NCBI GenBank assembly: GCA_028023455.1
Contig: JAQFVV010012495.1
Location: 2,695,711-2,759,710, forward strand
Direction of reading: 5' to 3'
DNA: 64,000 bases
DNA from: Epiperipatus broadwayi
Taxonomy: Eukaryota > Onychophora > Udeonychophora > Euonychophora > Peripatidae
Shown one piece after another: positions 63,742-64,000 of this stretch (position 1 is the first letter of the stretch; every line of letters starts with the position of its first letter). The notes beneath the pieces are model-generated. The model was not told the origin of the DNA. It made no database searches and saw nothing but the letters and a program-made list of their open reading frames with translations. Both the position numbers and the translations under genes were made by a program.

Positions 63742-64000
63742 GTAAGTTTTATTAAATTAAGGAAAAACTGAAATTGTTATAGATTTTCTATTATTAAGCT
63801 GTTGATTTTTTAATGTTCATTATTATTATTTTGTTCCCAAATTTTTAATTAACTTATAATTGTTTATTTGTTTATCGTACGGTCTATTGCTCAGATTAAT
63901 TAAATGACTTTGAGCTCGAGTGCTAAACTAACTGACCCAGTTGAGATTTTTTTAAATAGCTCTTTAAGTTATCATTCTTATTTCTGCTCTAAATTACTCA
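63742..64000 (+). other. First intron of the divergent gene (partial)
   Basis: Begins with donor GTAAGTTTT. AT-rich with no further exon before the window ends. Confidence 0.5.

Overview
The window is 64 kb of very AT-rich, intron-dominated animal (invertebrate) genomic DNA. Exons have GT/AG junctions, introns are about 0.9-8.4 kb, and there are degenerate LINE, Penelope-like, Ty3/gypsy and pogo-type relics plus tRNA-derived SINEs. I cannot name the species. Nothing looks bacterial, and nearly all of the short open frames are chance.

The one clear protein gene is the 5' half of TMEM161B on the minus strand. I placed seven exons at 63037-63039 (start codon only), 55849-55949, 48233-48322, 39897-40148, 38797-38948, 31299-31359 and 22739-22882. 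All junctions keep phase and code 267 residues. The C-terminal ~220 residues are not recognisable in 1-22738 and probably lie off the left edge. At the right end, 633 bp upstream of that start codon, a divergent plus-strand gene begins at 63672 with a first exon coding a signal peptide. The stretch between them is probably a bidirectional promoter.

The rest is repeats, in the introns and in the 22 kb downstream. They include: a head-to-head inverted pair of Penelope-like GIY-YIG endonuclease ends (7232-8809) and a Penelope reverse-transcriptase relic (41052-41870); three 5'-truncated same-strand copies of one LINE (10487-13139); two convergent relics of another LINE (56722-58330 plus, 61060-58850 minus) and an RT scrap near 52.2-52.6 kb; a Ty3/gypsy integrase relic (25230-25990, minus); two pogo/Tigger-like deletion derivatives with TA target sites (37384-38688, 42283-43589); two tRNA-type SINEs with target-site duplications; and many fold-back repeats.

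The most interesting signal is inside the fold-back repeats. They carry hammerhead ribozyme motifs. Two (27451-27493 and 31028-31068, both plus strand) have every core base, a paired stem I, a paired stem II and a tiny stem III ending in a GUC cleavage triplet. A third (14661-14702, minus) is nearly complete, and at least five more are decayed copies. Hammerheads are known in Penelope-like elements and in their non-autonomous relatives (retrozymes). The Penelope endonuclease copies here have the same head-to-head dimer layout as the ribozyme repeats, which suggests a Penelope-mobilised non-autonomous ribozyme family.
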